Below, piece after piece: positions 17,501 through 26,312 of a stretch of DNA of 39,256 nucleotides; within the stretch, counting starts at the first letter, position 1, and each line of letters opens with the position of its first letter. The position numbers and the translations under genes were made by a program. Below the pieces are notes generated by a model, which saw only the letters and a program-made list of their open reading frames with translations, ran no database searches and was not told the DNA's origin. The stretch comes from Pseudobacteroides sp. (GTDB lineage: Bacteria > Bacillota > Clostridia > Acetivibrionales > DSM-2933): positions 1-39,256 of the forward strand of contig NZ_DATCTU010000084.1 of the NCBI RefSeq assembly GCF_036567765.1. The letters run 5' to 3'.

Positions 17501-19666
17501 TCACTCAACACCTGACGGGATCCTTATAATAAACATACATCCTTTTCCAGGTTCACTTTTACACTCTATAGTGCCCCCATACTCCCCTGTAACAATATTA
17601 TAAACTATATTAAGTCCTAGACCGGTTCCACCCTCACCCCTTTTAGTTGTATAAAAGGGATCGAATATTTTATCGAGCACAGACTTTTCCATGCCTTTAC
17701 CATCATCAGAATAAATAATATTTAAAATATCATTTTCCTTGAGTAACCTTATTAGAATTGTCCCCTTGTCACCCTTGTTATAAGCATGCATAATTGAGTT
17801 GTCCACCAAGTTTGTTATAACTTTAAATAACCCGCCGGGGTAATTATAAATTTCAAACTCATTTTTGCATTCAAATTTTATTTCAAGATTGTTGTCAATT
17901 AGTCTTGATCTTAAGCTTATGAGAATTTGCTTAATGTATATTCCTGCTTTAAACCATCGTTTAACCTCTGTCGACTGGTCCACTGCAATTTGTTTGAAGC
18001 TGTCTATTAAATTGGATGCCTTCTTTAAGTTTGATACAAGTATGCTGTTGGTCTCATCCAATATTTTAAAGAAGTTTTCCATATCATGGCGTTTCAGCTT
18101 ACCTGAAATAAATTGCTCTTTCAGCTTGTCAGAGTGTTCCTGAATAAATGATGCTGCGGTGACACTTACTCCAATAGGAGTGTTTATCTCATGTGCTACT
18201 CCTGCAACCAGACCTCCAAGGGAAGCCATTTTTTCGGAATGAACAAGCTGTCCCTGAGTTTTTCTTAGTGTTTCAAGAGTTTCCTTTAATTTCTCAAGAG
18301 TGCTTTTCAGTTCAGTATTTGCCATTTCACGGTCAAGAAATATGCCTATTAGATTGTACATGGTTACGGAACTGCCGTATGCAAGCAGTGTGCTTATGTA
18401 GTTGAACGGAGCTATATATGATATTATGCACCAATCCTTTGTCAAGGTTGATATGGGTAATAACCAGATAACATGGCTGGAAGGATTGTTAATAAGTGAC
18501 AAAAATTCATTTGGGGGGAAGTTTTCAGGGACACAGTTTATTTTTTTGTTGAGGATTATTTCGGAGTTCTCACCAACTATGTGCTGGATTAAAAGGTCTT
18601 TATGACCCTCCGGACTTTCGACCCAATAGCCTATACACTGGAATTGGAAATTTGAAGCAACGTGTGGCATGATTTTCTCTAATTTATCAATATCAGCAGG
18701 TATAAGTTCCGATGCCATTATATAGTTATTACCTACTGATTCTTCAAGGGATTGAATTATTTTATTCTTTAACTCCAGTGTAGACTCATTTGGATATTCT
18801 ATGTCATCGCTATTTACACTACAACCGCAGGACTTTCTTAAAATAAGGCTTGACCTCACAAAAAGGGTTTCTTTTGGAAGGGTTCCTTTTGTTATTGCTT
18901 TAATAACTGTTTCAACGGCTAATGTGCCTATTCTATCAAGGTTCTGATGCATGCTTGATAAGCTGGGAGAAAATTTCCTTGCATGAAAACAATCATCATA
19001 CCCAATAACAGCTACATCTTCAGGTACTCTAAGGCCAAACTCTCTCAATGCTTCAATAGCACCAAAAGCCATAAAATCGTTAGCAGCAAAAAGCCCTGTA
19101 AACTCATATCCTTCCTTTAGTTTCTCCAGCATTGCATTCTTACCATAGGGCGTGTGGGCAATGCTGCTGTCAATAACCAAATTAGGGTCAAAATTCAAAC
19201 CGCTTTTTTCGAGTGCTGACTTATACCCTTTAAATCTTTCAACCATATCATAAAGATTTGAGCAGCCTAAAAAAGCAATTTTTTTATGACCATGCTCTAT
19301 AAGGTGCTTGGTAATGATTTCAGCACCATAACGGCTGTCTTCTTGAATAACGCAACAATCTTCATAATTATCCGGCTGAAAGCTGACCAAAACCAATGGT
19401 TTCCCCGTTCGTCTAATGACGTCTATATATCCATTGCTTGCACTACCCTCAAGTACAATCCAGCCATCTACATGGCTAGATGCCAAATAATAATAGCCAG
19501 GGTCTTCGCCGCGAACAGAACAAAATCTAGTAAGCATAAACGTATTTATGATTACTAGATTTGCATTACTATTTTGTATTACATTGTTAATTGCATTAAC
19601 AAGAGCACCATGATAGCTGCCTTCAGCTAACCTGGTAATTACGCCGATATTTATTCTTCTAGACAT
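17501..19666 (-). CDS. LacI-type ligand-binding domain fused to a histidine kinase
   Basis: 721 residues. Residues about 5-285 form a type I periplasmic-binding (LacI/GalR sensor) fold: NIGVITRLAEGSYHGALVNAI, HVDGWIVLEGSA, HLIEHGHKKIAFLG, GLFAANDFMAFGAIEALRE and VPEDVAVIGYDD, ending in the RKSCGC motif seen in related signalling proteins. There is no LacI HTH, signal peptide or transmembrane helix, so sensing is cytoplasmic. A middle domain (about 300-440) and a coiled coil precede the kinase: H box VAGVAHEINTPIG, N box NLVDNSIMHAY, G1 DDGKGM, F box FDPFYTTK and G2 GGTGLGLN. GGAG lies 9 bases before the ATG at 19666. No receiver gene is adjacent. Confidence 0.92.
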   Translation of the reverse strand: MSRRINIGVITRLAEGSYHGALVNAINNVIQNSNANLVIINTFMLTRFCSVRGEDPGYYYLASSHVDGWIVLEGSASNGYIDVIRRTGKPLVLVSFQPDNYEDCCVIQEDSRYGAEIITKHLIEHGHKKIAFLGCSNLYDMVERFKGYKSALEKSGLNFDPNLVIDSSIAHTPYGKNAMLEKLKEGYEFTGLFAANDFMAFGAIEALREFGLRVPEDVAVIGYDDCFHARKFSPSLSSMHQNLDRIGTLAVETVIKAITKGTLPKETLFVRSSLILRKSCGCSVNSDDIEYPNESTLELKNKIIQSLEESVGNNYIMASELIPADIDKLEKIMPHVASNFQFQCIGYWVESPEGHKDLLIQHIVGENSEIILNKKINCVPENFPPNEFLSLINNPSSHVIWLLPISTLTKDWCIISYIAPFNYISTLLAYGSSVTMYNLIGIFLDREMANTELKSTLEKLKETLETLRKTQGQLVHSEKMASLGGLVAGVAHEINTPIGVSVTAASFIQEHSDKLKEQFISGKLKRHDMENFFKILDETNSILVSNLKKASNLIDSFKQIAVDQSTEVKRWFKAGIYIKQILISLRSRLIDNNLEIKFECKNEFEIYNYPGGLFKVITNLVDNSIMHAYNKGDKGTILIRLLKENDILNIIYSDDGKGMEKSVLDKIFDPFYTTKRGEGGTGLGLNIVYNIVTGEYGGTIECKSEPGKGCMFIIRIPSGVE

Positions 19667-19758
19667 TGTAAACATCTCCGTAAATATTTGATCTGGTTAA
19701 GAGTCTTTTATATAATATTTATCGGCAAATATTACTTTTGTAATAACCAGTTAAATGT

Positions 19759-20850
19759 TTACAGAGGGGTGTTGTTTATGAACACTGTTCTTAGGGCACC
19801 GTCCCATTTGACATTTAGGCCAAGTTCCTCGGCTATAAACCTTAAAGGTATCATGGTCCTGCCGTTAATAATGGATACAGGAACATCAAGAGGAACTTGT
19901 TTTTCTCCAACATACGCCCATTTGTTCCCAGATGCTAGTTCAATTTTGGTGGAACCCTTTATAATTGTAATAGTTCTTGTAGATTCATCCCATGAAACCT
20001 TTGCACCAAGACCTTGGAAAACTGATCTTACCGGTATAAGTGTCCTGTCATTTACAACCCTAGGGTGGACGTCAAAACTTATTTCTTCTTCATTTACCTT
20101 AACCTTTATTGGATATAATATATTATCATTTGAATCATCGGACATCTTTGCCAGCATAGATTTGGTTCCTTGAATGATTAGCGGGTTTTTGTCGGGGTTA
20201 AGCCATCCTAAAAGCTTTAGCATGTTAGTTTCTGAAACAGCTGTGCATCCGCTGGTACTGATATTTGAGCCTTTCCATATATGGAAAAAGATAGCACTTC
20301 CATTTCCCTTGATTATCGGGCTCATATTATATTCAATTACAAATGCGTACTTATATTCAGTAATTTTTAGCCGTTCAAAGGATTTCCATCTGCTATGGGG
20401 ATTACCTGAAAAATTTACCCATGTGTTGTAATCTGGAGATGACACATCGTCTATCCAGTAATCATTATTTGTGGTATTTTTATAATATAGTTTTGTAATG
20501 GAAGGAGTATTTGGTGTACCAAATGCTATTCCTGTTCGGAAAATTCCAGCAGGAGATTTGAGATCACCTTCCACCTTCTTTGTACTAAATCCTTTGCTCC
20601 CAATAACGGCACTCATTGAAGGGAAGCATTTTACCCACCCTGAAAATGTTTTTTCATATGCTTCTACGGTAGCTTTGTATTGACTTTCTTTTTCATTGGA
20701 CACAACAATTATCTGCTTTGAACCGTTTGACGAGTTCAGCTTGTCAAAAAGGGCAGTCAGGCTACTCATATTGTAAACCTCGTTTCCATATATAACTGTT
20801 CCGGTTATACATATATATGCAGTCAATAAAAAAGAGAATAATGTTTTCAT
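19759..20850 (-). CDS. Secreted YkuD-like L,D-transpeptidase with C-terminal copper-amine-oxidase-type domain
   Basis: 363 residues. A signal peptide (MKTLFSFLLTAYICITGTVIYG) leads into a YkuD-like catalytic region (about 30-235) with AIFFHIWKGSNISTSGCTAVS, which supplies the His and the SGC active-site cysteine of L,D-transpeptidases. The C-terminal 110 residues are a copper amine oxidase N-terminal-like domain with the repeated signature VNDRTLIPVRSVFQGLGAKVSWD and INGRTMIPLRFIAEELGLNVKWD, common in secreted clostridial wall proteins. It probably cross-links or modifies peptidoglycan stem peptides. AAAGG lies 8 bases before the ATG at 20850. Confidence 0.87.
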   Translation of the reverse strand: MKTLFSFLLTAYICITGTVIYGNEVYNMSSLTALFDKLNSSNGSKQIIVVSNEKESQYKATVEAYEKTFSGWVKCFPSMSAVIGSKGFSTKKVEGDLKSPAGIFRTGIAFGTPNTPSITKLYYKNTTNNDYWIDDVSSPDYNTWVNFSGNPHSRWKSFERLKITEYKYAFVIEYNMSPIIKGNGSAIFFHIWKGSNISTSGCTAVSETNMLKLLGWLNPDKNPLIIQGTKSMLAKMSDDSNDNILYPIKVKVNEEEISFDVHPRVVNDRTLIPVRSVFQGLGAKVSWDESTRTITIIKGSTKIELASGNKWAYVGEKQVPLDVPVSIINGRTMIPLRFIAEELGLNVKWDGALRTVFINNTPL

Positions 20851-20879
20851 TTGATTTTCCTTTGTTATTATCAAATATA

Positions 20880-20975
20880 TTATTTTTGCTCCGATAAAAA
20901 CTCTCTGATACTGCTCCAGTATTCACCCGCATCATCAATGTTGCTAGGGTTGTCTATACAGCCTGCTAAGTGCAT
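20880..20975 (-). pseudogene. Fragment resembling the C-terminus of an alpha/beta hydrolase
   Basis: Directly behind the radical SAM-Nudix gene, in the +1 frame and overlapping its last 32 bases, a short open frame reads CIDNPSNIDDAGEYWSSIREF and ends at a stop at 20880. The pattern of an N-D-I/I-D-D region followed by EYW-x2-IREFL is like the last helix of many alpha/beta hydrolases. There is no ribosome site and nothing upstream to match, so it looks like the tail of a deleted gene joined here by a rearrangement. Identification is by eye only. Confidence 0.4.
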
Positions 20976-22953
20976 ACGCGATTATTTCAGCATGGTCAAA
21001 GGCTATCCCGTTGTTACCCAGAATGTTACACTCCACACTTTTGCCGATAAGAGAAACAGTTGTGGTCATTTCTACTTTGGCAGTGAGGGTTGCCGCTTCG
21101 CCTGCAAGCACAAGATTATATTGCTCTTTATATTTGTCTTTGGCCTCTACTTCCTCTTTAGTTGAATCCAGCTTGAGGAATTGCACATCGAACCACTGAG
21201 CATCAATGGCATCCTCGCCGAATTGAAGAGAAACATTTCTTTCCTCTGCCAAGGCAATGAAGGAGCATGATACAATCCAACCTCTGGGATCACGCTTAGG
21301 CTCGCTGAACAGATGAAGCTGTGAAAAAGAAATTTGGGATATCCCTGTCTCTTCCTTCAACTCACGGTATGCAGCCTGTTCTGCAGACTCACCGGGTTTT
21401 ACAAACCCGCCGGGCAAAGCCCAATCGCTCATGTATGGATGTTCGCCACGCCTTATCATAAGAACTGAAAGTCCATTTGCAGGTATACTTCCAGAATCAT
21501 TTTCCACTCTATTGTTGGGGGAAAAGACTACTATATCTGTTGCAAGAGAAGGTCTATCATAGTTTTCTATTTTGTATGACTTTAAAAATTCTTCTTCACC
21601 ATCAGAACGTTTTGGGGTGTTTTTAAAAAGTTGGTATAACTCAGTCTTAGACCTTTGGGAATAAAATAGGGGAATAATGCCGTTGATATAGTCAGCTCCT
21701 CGTTCTGTAAGGTATAGCCTGTTTTCCTTTAACTCCATTAATCCTTTTTGAGTAAGGAACTCAACCTCATCCTTGAAATGCTCCAAGAAGGCCATATCAA
21801 ATCTTTTGCTAAAAGCCTCCACATCCACAAAGCCAAAGTAAAAAGCAACTGACACCATTTTTGCTATGGATTCTTCCTTTGGCAGCCTGTAAATGTCCTG
21901 AATGGGAAACTGATTGTTTTCTATTTTTTGCTGATATTTAGTAAGCTGCTTGTTCGCTGCTCCTTCGTTGTATGCCAGATAATCCGTTCCAAAGGACTGG
22001 GCCCCTAGACCAATTCCTACATAGGGTGTTCCATATATAACACGCTTTGTAAGGTAGTCGCTTGTTCCGTAGTCATCTTGTACCCTGGTGAATGTATTCT
22101 TTCCCGGATTTGCCAGATAACCGCTTTCTAAAAGTATCTTGTATGCCAGACGATACTGGCAAATTATCTTATATAACGACACACCTTCAGCTTCTTTTTC
22201 CAATTTGGTGCCTTTGTAACGATTGCGGTAAAGTGTGATGTATTCAGGATTTAATGAGATGGCATAACGTATTGTGATTTCGAACTCCTCATTGGTCTGG
22301 TGCAAAAAACCGTACATAAGATCAATGTTGAACTGCTTGAATCCTGCCTTTCTGATATTTTGAGTGGCTTCTTCGTATATATGGACAGTTCCTTCTCTTC
22401 CCAACTCGTTTAAAAGCTTCTCAGAAACTGTTTGGATACCCATGCTGATTCTTTTGTATCCCAATTTATAAACATCTGAAATTTTTTCAGGCTCTTTTGC
22501 GGCAATTACAGGCGTTGTTTCAATACTGAAAACAACGTTATCCTGAATATCAAACGAGCTTTTAACAGCTTCAGTTACCTTCTTTAAATTTTCTACCGAT
22601 AGTTTTGTCGGGGTTCCGCCTCCAATATCATACCCCACAATTTTTTTGCCCTTTAATATGGTCTTATACATTTGGATTTCTTTAAGAAGCAGTGAGACAT
22701 ACAAATCCTCTGTACACGTGTTCGTGTCTTCTAGGACAGCATATTCACAAAACTTACACCTGACCTTGCAAAAGGGAATGTGCACATAAAGGCTCAATTC
22801 ATCTGTTTTTGCCCATTCGGATGTGAGAAAATCCTGAATTTGAGACGAATCATTAATACGGTATTGCATGAAAGATTTTGGTGTCAAGGGATATGCTGTA
22901 TTTGCATAATGGTGATACAATAGTCCTGTTTCATATGTTTGTTTTGTATTCAT
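20944..22953 (-). CDS. HemN/HemW-like radical SAM protein fused to a Nudix hydrolase
   Basis: 669 residues. The N-terminal two thirds are a coproporphyrinogen-oxidase-like radical SAM protein: cluster motif CKVRCKFC (CxxxCxxC) after YVHIPF, then GGGTPT, IETTP, RISMGIQT and a HemN-type C-terminal domain. The last 220 residues are a Nudix domain with a complete box, GGFVKPGESAEQAAYRELKEETG, ending in AFDHAEIIAYALSRL, a tail seen in NrtR-like and ADP-ribose Nudix proteins. The lineage of the SAM part is that of HemW-like proteins, which can be haem chaperones rather than oxidases. AGAAGG lies 8 bases before the ATG at 22953. The fused pairing is unusual. Confidence 0.9.
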   Translation of the reverse strand: MNTKQTYETGLLYHHYANTAYPLTPKSFMQYRINDSSQIQDFLTSEWAKTDELSLYVHIPFCKVRCKFCEYAVLEDTNTCTEDLYVSLLLKEIQMYKTILKGKKIVGYDIGGGTPTKLSVENLKKVTEAVKSSFDIQDNVVFSIETTPVIAAKEPEKISDVYKLGYKRISMGIQTVSEKLLNELGREGTVHIYEEATQNIRKAGFKQFNIDLMYGFLHQTNEEFEITIRYAISLNPEYITLYRNRYKGTKLEKEAEGVSLYKIICQYRLAYKILLESGYLANPGKNTFTRVQDDYGTSDYLTKRVIYGTPYVGIGLGAQSFGTDYLAYNEGAANKQLTKYQQKIENNQFPIQDIYRLPKEESIAKMVSVAFYFGFVDVEAFSKRFDMAFLEHFKDEVEFLTQKGLMELKENRLYLTERGADYINGIIPLFYSQRSKTELYQLFKNTPKRSDGEEEFLKSYKIENYDRPSLATDIVVFSPNNRVENDSGSIPANGLSVLMIRRGEHPYMSDWALPGGFVKPGESAEQAAYRELKEETGISQISFSQLHLFSEPKRDPRGWIVSCSFIALAEERNVSLQFGEDAIDAQWFDVQFLKLDSTKEEVEAKDKYKEQYNLVLAGEAATLTAKVEMTTTVSLIGKSVECNILGNNGIAFDHAEIIAYALSRLYRQP

Positions 22954-22984
22954 AATAATCACCTTCTAGATAATAAAATACTTA

Positions 22985-23005
22985 GTATTATAGTATCAAT
23001 AATAC
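22985..23005 (-). promoter_or_regulatory. Dyad over the -10 region of the radical SAM-Nudix gene
   Basis: GTATTAT (22985-22991) and ATAATAC (22999-23005) are perfect inverted arms around 7 bases. On the minus strand the last arm overlaps a TATAAT box (22987-22992). A repressor bound here would block initiation. The matching -35 box is not clear. Confidence 0.5.
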
Positions 23006-23060
23006 CTATTCAGGTCAATAAAATCAGGTATATACACGCATACCCACCAGTCACAATAAT

Positions 23061-23828
23061 TTAACGGTCTTCGGAAGCTGGAAACCTAAAGTGCCCTGAA
23101 ATTGTGGATATCCAGTTCATAAGATTGTCTACCTCCATTGTATAGGGACCTGCGTTATGTATAAGGTAGGGGATGCCGTCAGCCCTTCTTTTATCGGAAA
23201 CTATAGCAATATGTTCAGGTGAGGAAAAGGTTATGATATCTCCACCCTGCCATTCTTGCAAGTTTTTAATGTCGTTTGGCCTAATCTCGAGGCTTAGCTT
23301 GTCGGCATACTTATTGAAAAATACCCTCAAATTTCTTACTCTTCTGAAGTCGATATTGGGGTCAGGCTTTTTTTCAACAGCGGGATATTGCCTTTTGTTG
23401 TTTTTTATATCTTTATCGACCATTACCTTTAAGTTGTACCCTGCATTTTTAAAAGCCCGCCATATTACATCGGTACAAACTCCTTCACTGTCAGGCGGGT
23501 AGCCTCCCCTGTAATACTCACTCTTATAAACGGGCATGTTTTGGGCGTCTTTTCGTGCACCCTCTACTATGTCATCCAAATCATTTATACCGTCATTGTC
23601 TTTATCGCTGGTGCAATTTATCTTTGGTATGTTAAGGGGTGTGGGTGAGGGGATGGAAGGTACTGAAGGCATGGGTGTAGCTAAAGACTTAGTAGTATAG
23701 TTTGTCTCTGATTCTAATTCATTAGACTTGGTAGGATAGGATTCTGAGGATAAGCCTGTCCCTTTATTGCAGCCTTGTGTTGGCAAAAGGATGATTACAC
23801 ACAGCACAAATAATATTGCTTTTCTCAT
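23061..23828 (-). CDS. DUF1287 lipoprotein
   Basis: 255 residues. A lipoprotein signal peptide (MRKAILFVLCVIILLPTQGC, lipid site Cys20) is followed by a Ser/Thr/Pro-rich linker to about residue 70. DKDNDGINDLDD is a calcium-binding loop of EF-hand or dockerin type. The rest is a DUF1287 domain, a probable NlpC/P60-like papain-fold hydrolase: GVCTDVIWRAFKNAGY with the likely nucleophile Cys, GGDIITF and EHIAIVSDKR with the likely catalytic His, and IHNAGPYTMEVD. It would act on the outer face of the membrane, perhaps on wall peptides. CGGAGG lies before the ATG. Confidence 0.88.
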   Translation of the reverse strand: MRKAILFVLCVIILLPTQGCNKGTGLSSESYPTKSNELESETNYTTKSLATPMPSVPSIPSPTPLNIPKINCTSDKDNDGINDLDDIVEGARKDAQNMPVYKSEYYRGGYPPDSEGVCTDVIWRAFKNAGYNLKVMVDKDIKNNKRQYPAVEKKPDPNIDFRRVRNLRVFFNKYADKLSLEIRPNDIKNLQEWQGGDIITFSSPEHIAIVSDKRRADGIPYLIHNAGPYTMEVDNLMNWISTISGHFRFPASEDR

Positions 23829-23954
23829 AAATTGCCTCCGTAAAAATTAATAAACATGGAGAATTTAGTTTCATGGCAACATTATATGATACCTATATAA
23901 AATAGTAATAAACACGGTGTAACGAATTTGTAAAATGTACTCTATATCAGGCCG

Positions 23955-24533
23955 CTACTGCGTATTTTCATAAAGGTTAACCCCTTCAACTTCTTTGATC
24001 GCCCCGTTTTTCAACTCATAAACTTTCTTTTTCTCGATTGGCGTTACCATATCCGGATTAAAATAAACCTTATTATCCTTTTTTAAGATTGCCATTCGTT
24101 TATACCCTAGCATTTGACTTACACATATTGTATCGAAGTGATTTTTATTCCATATATGGATGTTAGCCAATGGTGCGATTGATCCTGTTGCTGTCGTTGC
24201 TAGTGTTTTTACCCCATTGTTTTCAAAGTCTATATAATCTATAATCCCGGTTTGCAGCCATTCTTCCCATCTTTGTGCATCATGATTGAATTCTATAATT
24301 ATAGTCCTGCTATGAATTAAACCTGAATATAGGATGATTTCATTAGTACCGTCAAAATTTACATCTTTTTCAGAGATATTTATACTACTGATATCTGACA
24401 ATCCCAAATTACCTATTCTATAGGTTTCTTTTCCATCAGATAAAAAAGCATTATAGCCGTCTATGTCTTTGATTTGAACCACAGTAGGTGTAGCTCCTTG
24501 TGATGCTATAATAACTACTGCCTTCAAGTCCAA
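23955..24533 (-). pseudogene. Hypothetical protein, apparently missing its 5' end
   Basis: Up to 192 residues from the only available start, a TTG at 24533 that has no ribosome site. The frame stays open for about 19 more codons upstream and still looks like protein (FTKILYNSYDLFYSL), but contains no ATG or GTG before a stop. The family should have a signal peptide and none is found. The body has a DVNFDGTNEIIL element, like FG-GAP/VCBS calcium loops, and beta-rich segments. Function unknown. It is either a gene that lost its 5' end or one that uses a rare start. Confidence 0.5.
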
Positions 24534-24714
24534 GGAATAAAAGAGGTCATAAGAATTGTATAAGATTTTGGTAAACTGTTGCCGATATAATTAATACAAC
24601 AATTCAAAGGATTTCTCAAACTATCTGCATTAGAAGCAACTTCTAATTAAAACAATATTATTCTCATTATTTCCAACATAAGACGTAATCTAATATTAGC
24701 AATCAAGCTATGGT

Positions 24715-24743
24715 ATAACAAATTCTGCATTTGAATTTGTTAT
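24715..24743 (+). promoter_or_regulatory. 11-base inverted repeat before the Ca-loop protein gene
   Basis: ATAACAAATTC (24715-24725) and GAATTTGTTAT (24733-24743) are perfect arms around a 7-base loop. The left arm overlaps an extended -10 like TGGTATAAC (24711-24719), and the right arm ends 15 bases before the GGGAGG ribosome site. It can be an operator or a hairpin in the 5' leader. Confidence 0.5.
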
Positions 24744-24772
24744 GTGTTTATATTGCAGGGAGGCGATATATT

Positions 24773-25840
24773 ATGAAAATAGGAAATTCAAGTATTTCCA
24801 TGAGCAGTACACATTCTGTTGTACAGGCTTATACAAAGGAAGAAAGTCTAAACATTCGGTTAGGTTCTCAAAATATAGCAAACTCTCAAAATTTATCTCC
24901 GAATTCATTAAAGAACTCACCTGGAGTAACAGTTGATCTATCCAAGGAAGGGGCTGAGGCTTCTGTTAACGGAGCTAACGGTCAACTGGAATTGGATAGC
25001 GATCTTTCCTTTGCATTAAGTGAAAAAGATAAGCAAAAGATTGAACTGGTAGAGACAATGTTTGAAATACTTTTAGGGAAAAAGATCAAACTCAAAATAC
25101 CTGAAGCAGCAAATTTAAAGAAACCGGATCAGAAAATCAGTATTCATCCTTCTCTCATTTCTCCCCGAAAAAATTTGGAAATGGAGTATAAGATGAATGA
25201 AGCTTATTCAGAACAGGAAAAAATGGAGTTTAAGTCAAGTGGGACAATCAAAACATTGGATGGAAAGGAAATAAACTTTCAGGTCTCATTATCGATGAGT
25301 AGAGAGTTTTCCCAAAGCAGGAGCATAAATATGCGTGCGGTGGAAACACGCAAGGTGGATCCTCTTGTTATAAACTACTCTGGAACAACACCCAACTTGA
25401 CAGATAGAAAATTCAGCTTTGACATTGATTCCGATGGCAAATCCGATCAGATTTCTTTTCTGTCAAGGGGAAGTGGTTTTTTGGCTTTTGACCAAAACAA
25501 CGATGGGATAATTAATAATGGAAGAGAGTTGTTCGGCCCTCAGAGCGGTGATGGTTTCAAGGATCTTTCAATGTACGATGCGGATAACAACAACTGGATT
25601 GATGAGAATGACCCTATTTTTGATAAACTTAGAATCTGGACAAAGGACGAAAACGGGAAGGATACACTTTTTGCCCTGGGTGAAAAGGGGATTGGGGCTA
25701 TTTATTTAGGCAATATTTCTACACAATTCAATTTTAAAAATGCAGAAGGGACCTCTAATGGACAGCTGCAAAAAACGGGCATTTTTGTTAAAGAGGATAA
25801 TACTGTGGGTACAATCCAGCACATTGACCTTTCTATTTGA
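24773..25840 (+). CDS. Protein with calcium-loop C-terminal domain, function unknown
   Basis: 355 residues. There is no signal peptide. Residues 1-110 are Ser/Asn-rich. The C-terminal 150 residues carry aspartate-rich loops typical of EF-hand/VCBS-type calcium binders: DIDSDGKSDQISFLSRGSGF, DQNNDGIINNGRELFG and DADNNNWIDENDPIFD, then DKLRIWTKDENG. This domain is widespread in clostridial and cyanobacterial proteins of unknown role. The start at 24773 follows GGGAGG by 9 bases; an earlier in-frame ATG has no site. Its stop overlaps the convergent lipoprotein gene by 8 bases. Confidence 0.8.
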   Translation: MKIGNSSISMSSTHSVVQAYTKEESLNIRLGSQNIANSQNLSPNSLKNSPGVTVDLSKEGAEASVNGANGQLELDSDLSFALSEKDKQKIELVETMFEILLGKKIKLKIPEAANLKKPDQKISIHPSLISPRKNLEMEYKMNEAYSEQEKMEFKSSGTIKTLDGKEINFQVSLSMSREFSQSRSINMRAVETRKVDPLVINYSGTTPNLTDRKFSFDIDSDGKSDQISFLSRGSGFLAFDQNNDGIINNGRELFGPQSGDGFKDLSMYDADNNNWIDENDPIFDKLRIWTKDENGKDTLFALGEKGIGAIYLGNISTQFNFKNAEGTSNGQLQKTGIFVKEDNTVGTIQHIDLSI

Positions 25841-26273
25841 CCACTGTAATGTTTATTTTCTTAGTTAGATTGGAATTTCCACCTTTATCAGTTAAAGAGA
25901 AGGCACCTCCAACTGTTATTGTGTAGTCACCTTCAGGCAGGTACAAATCTTTCTCATTATAAAATGCTTTCCAAAAGTCTGCTTTTGGGTCATCTGCCGA
26001 ATAACCTCCGCTTTTTACATAATCGTAGCTATACAATTTGTTTTCAGTAGTTTTATATATGGTCTTATCAGAGAACAGGTCCAATTCAAATATCTTGTTA
26101 TAATCTTCCGGGACTTCTTCATATGCCTTTTTTGATGTATCTACAATTGTATCTACTGAAGGTTCCGGTTGATTGTAACTTTCTGAGGCGTCTTCCAATG
26201 GAGCTGGACTGCATGATACCGATATAACGGTTATCAGGAATATCATTAGCAATAATAAAAAATGTTTCTTCAT
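25833..26273 (-). CDS. Small lipoprotein of unknown function
   Basis: 146 residues with a clear lipoprotein signal: MKKHFLLLLMIFLITVISVSC, lipid site Cys21. The mature part is acidic, with a likely beta-rich domain ending in GDYTITVGGAFSLTDKGGNS and ITVVK, reminiscent of small immunoglobulin-like extracellular domains. No family was recognised. GGAGG sits 6 bases before the ATG. The gene is divergent from the polymerase-like gene and its 3' end overlaps the upstream convergent gene by 8 bases, so the neighbourhood is very compact. Confidence 0.82.
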   Translation of the reverse strand: MKKHFLLLLMIFLITVISVSCSPAPLEDASESYNQPEPSVDTIVDTSKKAYEEVPEDYNKIFELDLFSDKTIYKTTENKLYSYDYVKSGGYSADDPKADFWKAFYNEKDLYLPEGDYTITVGGAFSLTDKGGNSNLTKKINITVVK

Positions 26274-26312
26274 AGTGAGCCTCCTAAGCTTAAGGTAAAT
26301 TATATTATATAT

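Noticed and set aside
19693..19750. CTGGTTA/TAACCAG and TATTAC/GTAATA dyads before the sensor-kinase gene
   Set aside because: They may be a weak terminator of the L,D-transpeptidase gene or an operator, but are too short and AT-rich to support either.
19688..20173. 161-codon open frame on the plus strand opposite the L,D-transpeptidase gene
   Set aside because: It lies opposite the copper-amine-oxidase-like domain, whose repeated signature is unmistakable on the other strand. No start signal.
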